Positions 60,375 to 64,000 of a DNA stretch of 64,000 bases are shown piece after piece (the stretch's first letter is position 1; the number at the start of each line of letters is the position of its first letter). The position numbers and the translations under genes were made by a program. The stretch lies in the NCBI RefSeq assembly GCF_003590095.1, contig NC_039482.1, forward strand, positions 18,121,657 through 18,185,656, written 5' to 3'. The DNA comes from Trichoplusia ni (lineage: Eukaryota; Arthropoda; Insecta; Lepidoptera; Noctuidae). The notes under the pieces were generated by a model. The model worked only from the letters and a program-made list of their open reading frames with translations, ran no database searches and was not told where the DNA came from.

Positions 60375-60473
60375 GGTACCACAAACACCCAGACCCGAGA
60401 AAATGTAGAAATGTGAATTTTTACATTGACCCAACCGGGGATCGAACCCGGGACCTCAGAGCTAGTGACACCT
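60375..60473 (-). repeat. tRNA-headed SINE fragment
   Basis: On the minus strand GGTCCCGGGTTCGATCCCCG is a strong B box, followed by GGTTGGGTCAATGTA and further on CGGGTCTGGGTGTTTGTGGT. The A box is lost; only tagctctgagg remains upstream. It is not a tRNA gene: there is no acceptor stem. Confidence 0.6.
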
Positions 60474-61360
60474 TGAAACGGGTGAACAGAGGAAACGGGG
60501 AATAAAAAGTGTAACAGATCTCATTAGGTACTAAGTTTATTAAGTTTGTTAAAAATTGGATAAAAAACTAAATAAATAAACGTATTTTTTTATCGTTCCG
60601 CACAACAAAAGAAAACCTAGTTCAAAGGCTCCACTGTCTGACCGTTGCAACCATCAATGCCGCGAGATCACCTCGCATTTCACCGAAGTTTGTATGTTTA
60701 GTTTGTTTTCATTATTTTATTGGTATAATATATTACTATTTTCTGTAAAAAAAATCTACGATCCTATCTTAAAACACGTCTGTGCATAATTAAACACTTA
60801 AGACATGAATCAGCTATTAAATAAAAAAGTAATCATGTTGGCATAATGTCAAAATTATACTCAAACATAAAACACTTCGCCGTTAATCTTAATATACATA
60901 AAACAACAATAACACTTAAATGTCACCTGAATTTGTTTCACTTTAAAACAAACTTTGCACTTTAATGAATAAAGTTTATTTTTCAACGTCTTAGTGAACA
61001 AAGGAGAGAGAATGTAAAACGTCGCATTTACAAGATTTTTAAAAGGAGTTTGTCTACCTTAGTTGGCACTCCATGCGATGTTCCTTGCCAGCAGAGTAGC
61101 TTACTCAGTATTCTACTGTGAATTTTCAGTTTAAAAAATTCGAAATAACTTGGCTGGCATGTTAGGAAAAAAGAGGAAAATTCTTTTCCTATTTGTGTTC
61201 TCTATTTAAGAAAAGTGTGTAGATGAAATAGGTAACTGTAAAAATAGTTTAATTTTTTATTTACTGAATCTCATTCATAACTTATTGTAACAATTTGAGG
61301 CCTATTTCTTTCCCTTTTTGCTGCATGTTTTACAAAAAAATATTTGTAAATTAAGATTTA
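60474..61360. other. A+T-rich non-coding stretch
   Basis: Nothing recognised. Confidence 0.4.
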
Positions 61361-61560
61361 GCGACTCGGTCAGCCAAGTGTCATTGTTCAACATGCCAAA
61401 CCCGCACTGCATGACGTGTTGTGGATTCAATCTCGGCGTAGGAAAAACAATTGTGTATTCACGAACACTTGTTCTGAGCCTTGCGCATTTGACTGAAATG
61501 TTTCTGAACTTTGCGCAGCACAAGTATTAAGTTCCTTAGTGCTAAGTGCCTTAGTTGTAA
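61361..61560 (+). repeat. tRNA-headed SINE, copy 5 (diverged)
   Basis: gcgactcggtcagccaagtg (A-box region), tgtggattcaatctcggcgt (B box ATTCAATCTC), aacacttgttctgagccttg and aagttccttagtgctaag are in the same order as the 50801 copy. Two open frames on opposite strands over it (61302-61523, 61318-61530) are shadows. Confidence 0.6.
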
Positions 61561-61878
61561 TTACTTAATTACTTCAGTTCATAATAAGGCAAGTGCAAAG
61601 AAGTAGAAAATAAATATCATGGTGCAATATAGTACCTAGTATTTAAATCAATGATGAAAGTAGTATAGATCTCTATATATTACGTTTCTAAACACACAAA
61701 TTGGATACAGCAAACACAACCCTACTAAATCATCAAATAAAAACGCAATCCACTTGTCACACGGAGAAAACTTTTGTCAAAAAACAGCAAACTTCTCCCC
61801 TTCGTCATAATGGCAACCAGGTGTCTATTGCACGACTCATCCATTTATATCCGTCTCGGAACTCACGCACGTACTAAA

Positions 61879-61941
61879 CTTCGGCCTACTTGATTCTCGG
61901 CCCGCTGCGTTCTCGTCCCACTTGGTTCTCGGCCTACTTAG
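61879..61941. repeat. Four-copy 16-bp minisatellite
   Basis: Units at 61879 (15 bp), 61894, 61910 and 61926 share TTCTCGGCCYRCTTGR: cttcggcctacttga, ttctcggcccgctgcg, ttctcgtcccacttgg, ttctcggcctacttag. G+C-rich against an A+T-rich background. Confidence 0.75.
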
Positions 61942-62589
61942 ACGTTACAGGTTAATACGTTTCCCATATCTTTGAACTTTCGCTGATGAGAATGGAATGA
62001 CCGTTTGTTTATACTGAAATGTTACATCTGGACGTCTATTATGTGTTTTGTCAGTGTCAGAGAGGTTTCGCTTTTCTTTTATTCAAGATTGCTTTTCAAC
62101 CGACTTCAATATCCTATATGACAAATCATCTTTAGCATAATTGCAAAGAATGAGGATGCAGTAGTTGCTCTCAGAAGACAATTGTTTTTTTTTATCTGAT
62201 ATTCATTAGCAAAAACCTCTTTTTATTTAAAACTTTTAACACTTCCACCTCGCTATCAAAGACATAATTTAATGTACAAAGTACCCCATTAGTTTCTTCA
62301 ACATTTGAATAAAGTCATTAAAAAAAACATAATCCCTAAATAACACAGTAATCCTGCATAATATCTAAGAGAACCGACCTCAGCTGAAGTTTTTATCAAG
62401 AATTTTAAATCAGCTTGTGGGAACTCGGGTTAGTTATTCATTGAGGTAAGTTCAGAAAGCAACGCATACTTTAAATTATAGGCTTGGATAACGTAAAGAA
62501 ATGTGGCTCTTAAAAATGTCGAGGAATTGCCACTTAAACGAGAATTTATTTACAAGTATAAATGCATGGAATTAAAAATTTTATATTTT
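61942..62589. other. A+T-rich non-coding stretch
   Basis: Nothing recognised. Confidence 0.4.
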
Positions 62590-62772
62590 GGTAGTAACTA
62601 TCGTGAGTATGATTCATTATTAAATGATGTAACGGTTTACTAACGCGTATTTATCGCGAATCGAACTTGCAATCCCGCCGCGTCTGCTCATGATAAAGGA
62701 CTCCGGTTGGGTCCGAAACTAGTCGGGCTACCCCGATAAATACGCGTGAGTAACTTTTACATCATTTAATAG
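62590..62772. mobile_element. Palindromic element, copy 2
   Basis: Begins GGTAGTAACTATCGTGAGTA then ATGATTCATTATTAAATGAT, as at 42004; the left arm is shortened (tttatcgcgaatcg, missing the gggtagcccgactagt part) while the right arm is complete (actagtcgggctaccccgat, aaatacgcgtgagtaa). The spacer (cccgccgcgtctgctcatga, aaggactccggttgggtccg) is nearly identical to that of copy 1. Possible direct repeat TATATTTT at 62582-62589 and 62773-62780. Confidence 0.7.
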
Positions 62773-62780
62773 TATATTTT

Positions 62781-64000
62781 GATTCCAGCGCGCGAAGGCA
62801 AAGATCGGTGGATTTTTTTTGACTAGAGGAAGATATGTTTCACAGACTTGTAATAATTAAAGGCTGCAGAAGTGAGCATACAAAAAGGTTTTAAAAAAAA
62901 AGATACAAAGAGTATGGACAAAAGTTTGGAAAACCTCGGTCTTTAATTTTATATTTGACAGCGGATTCTTAGAAGTAGAACCTTACAAATGCAACACCAG
63001 AATAAATCTCAGTGCCTTACTTTGAAATACTCGTAAATTGCGATTTTCAATATAAATACATGTATTTCAAAGTCTCATGTTTGTAAAAGCGAGCTTAGAA
63101 TTCCGTGCCACAGATTCTTAAAGAAAACATTTGTTCCTAACACTTCTATTCCAACGTAGAAATTTCTGGAATCTCGAAGAAAATAAAATGTTGATGCAAT
63201 TTACATGTTTATTAAAGTGCTGTTACAGTTGTTTCACTTGTTACGTTTTATTAAGAAGGTAATAGGAAATGGTGTTGTTAACATACTGTTAAGTTTCTTT
63301 CATGTTTTTTTTAATAAGTTCATTGAAAATGCTACGGTTTTTTTAATACCTCGGCGGTAACATAATAATATATTTTTTTTTGTATTTTTTAAATAAAAGA
63401 CTTTAAGTTCATTATGGTTTGTTTTTAATTTGCTTTCAAAATAAAAATCCGAATGGGCCTAGTTAAGCGGTCCCAGTATCCGGTAACTGTAATTTGGAGG
63501 AAAACTGGTCAGAAACTACCTAATCTACTCTTCTAGAAATATCTCTTAATAATTTTGGTGGTTGGCGCTTTGGCTTACACCATACGATGTGCCTGGAAAG
63601 AAAAACGTTTTCAAAATCAGAATTTCATGTTACATACTCCTTTGAAATAAAAGCATCAATCCTATCACATTAGTACTCCATAAAAACCAATTCCCAAAAA
63701 CGATAATAACTCAATAGAACTATTGAGATAGAAAGGGGAAGAACAACTTTTAACGTGTCTATATATAAGTTTTGTTTGCGATTTGTTATTGTTTGGTATT
63801 TAGGTCAAGATCAAGTTTCAGTGTGTCTATTTAAAACTGTGTTGAAGCACGTGAATAGAAATTTGAATACATCAAAATTTGGAATAGGATCCCTTCCTGT
63901 CGGAACGTCGTTTGTTTTTGCATGGTAACCAGGGGCCTTTTAAAATAGATACGTTCTTTTTTGGGTAAAAGACAGACTTCGATTTCTTTTTCGCACTCCT
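62781..64000. other. A+T-rich non-coding stretch to the window end
   Basis: No repeat family, gene or RNA recognised. Confidence 0.4.

Noticed and set aside
35011..61560. tRNA genes suggested by B-box words such as GGGTTCGATCC
   Set aside because: None of 32978, 35011, 48157, 50801, 55905, 60375 or 61361 has an acceptor stem or complete cloverleaf, and all are followed by SINE bodies.

Overview
The window looks like moth nuclear DNA (order Lepidoptera, probably a noctuoid). It is strongly A+T-rich and is crowded with short dispersed repeats of types I recognise from moth and butterfly genomes. Examples are elements ending in CAGCTAG beside a GTCGCGGGC motif, SINEs whose 3' end carries the GACCCCAACATAGTTGGG core and an ATG-type tail, and tRNA-headed SINEs containing 'gcacggatagccgagtgg'. 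I found no convincing host protein-coding exon, no rRNA gene and no functional tRNA gene, so the stretch is most likely a large intron or an intergenic region. Nearly all the short open frames are chance or are shadows of the repeats.

Layout. From 1 to 28.5 kb there is A+T-rich unique sequence with scattered repeat copies: a SINE end at 1-62, CTAG-ended elements at 641, 13902 and 22990, a sequence bounded by inverted repeats at 2367-3059, several copies of a CCAGTCRAG...GGTTCCG repeat, and a 5S-rRNA-headed SINE at 23250. From 28573 to 32676 lies a compact LTR element. Its two 408-bp LTRs appear identical, it has a 4-bp target duplication (TGTA), and it has no recognisable gag or pol. A minisatellite occupies the start of the internal part. 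From 32.7 to 44 kb come tRNA-headed SINEs, a second 5S-headed SINE with a perfect 17-bp target duplication (38400-38806), a 5'-truncated poly(A) LINE insertion with a 15-bp duplication (37462-37649), and a near-perfect palindromic element at 42004-42205. At 44480-45277 is a fragment of a Penelope-like retroelement whose GIY-YIG endonuclease frame is still open on the minus strand. From 45 to 64 kb there is an RTE-like LINE tail (52657-52885), more SINEs, candidate bZIP-site clusters (55.28 and 56.47 kb), a four-copy 16-bp minisatellite (61879) and a second palindromic element (62590).

How the parts relate. The window is a record of retrotransposition. LINE-type machinery (RTE-like, and a poly(A) LINE) left tails, and SINEs with two kinds of RNA polymerase III head (5S-type and tRNA-type) spread beside them. 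An LTR element inserted recently. The palindromic family may also be retroposed, because its flanking direct repeats end in TTTT next to the element. Candidate host regulatory signals, such as an RFX-type X-box at 21020 and CRE-like sites, are hypotheses only. Family assignments rest on recalled sequence signatures, not on database searches.
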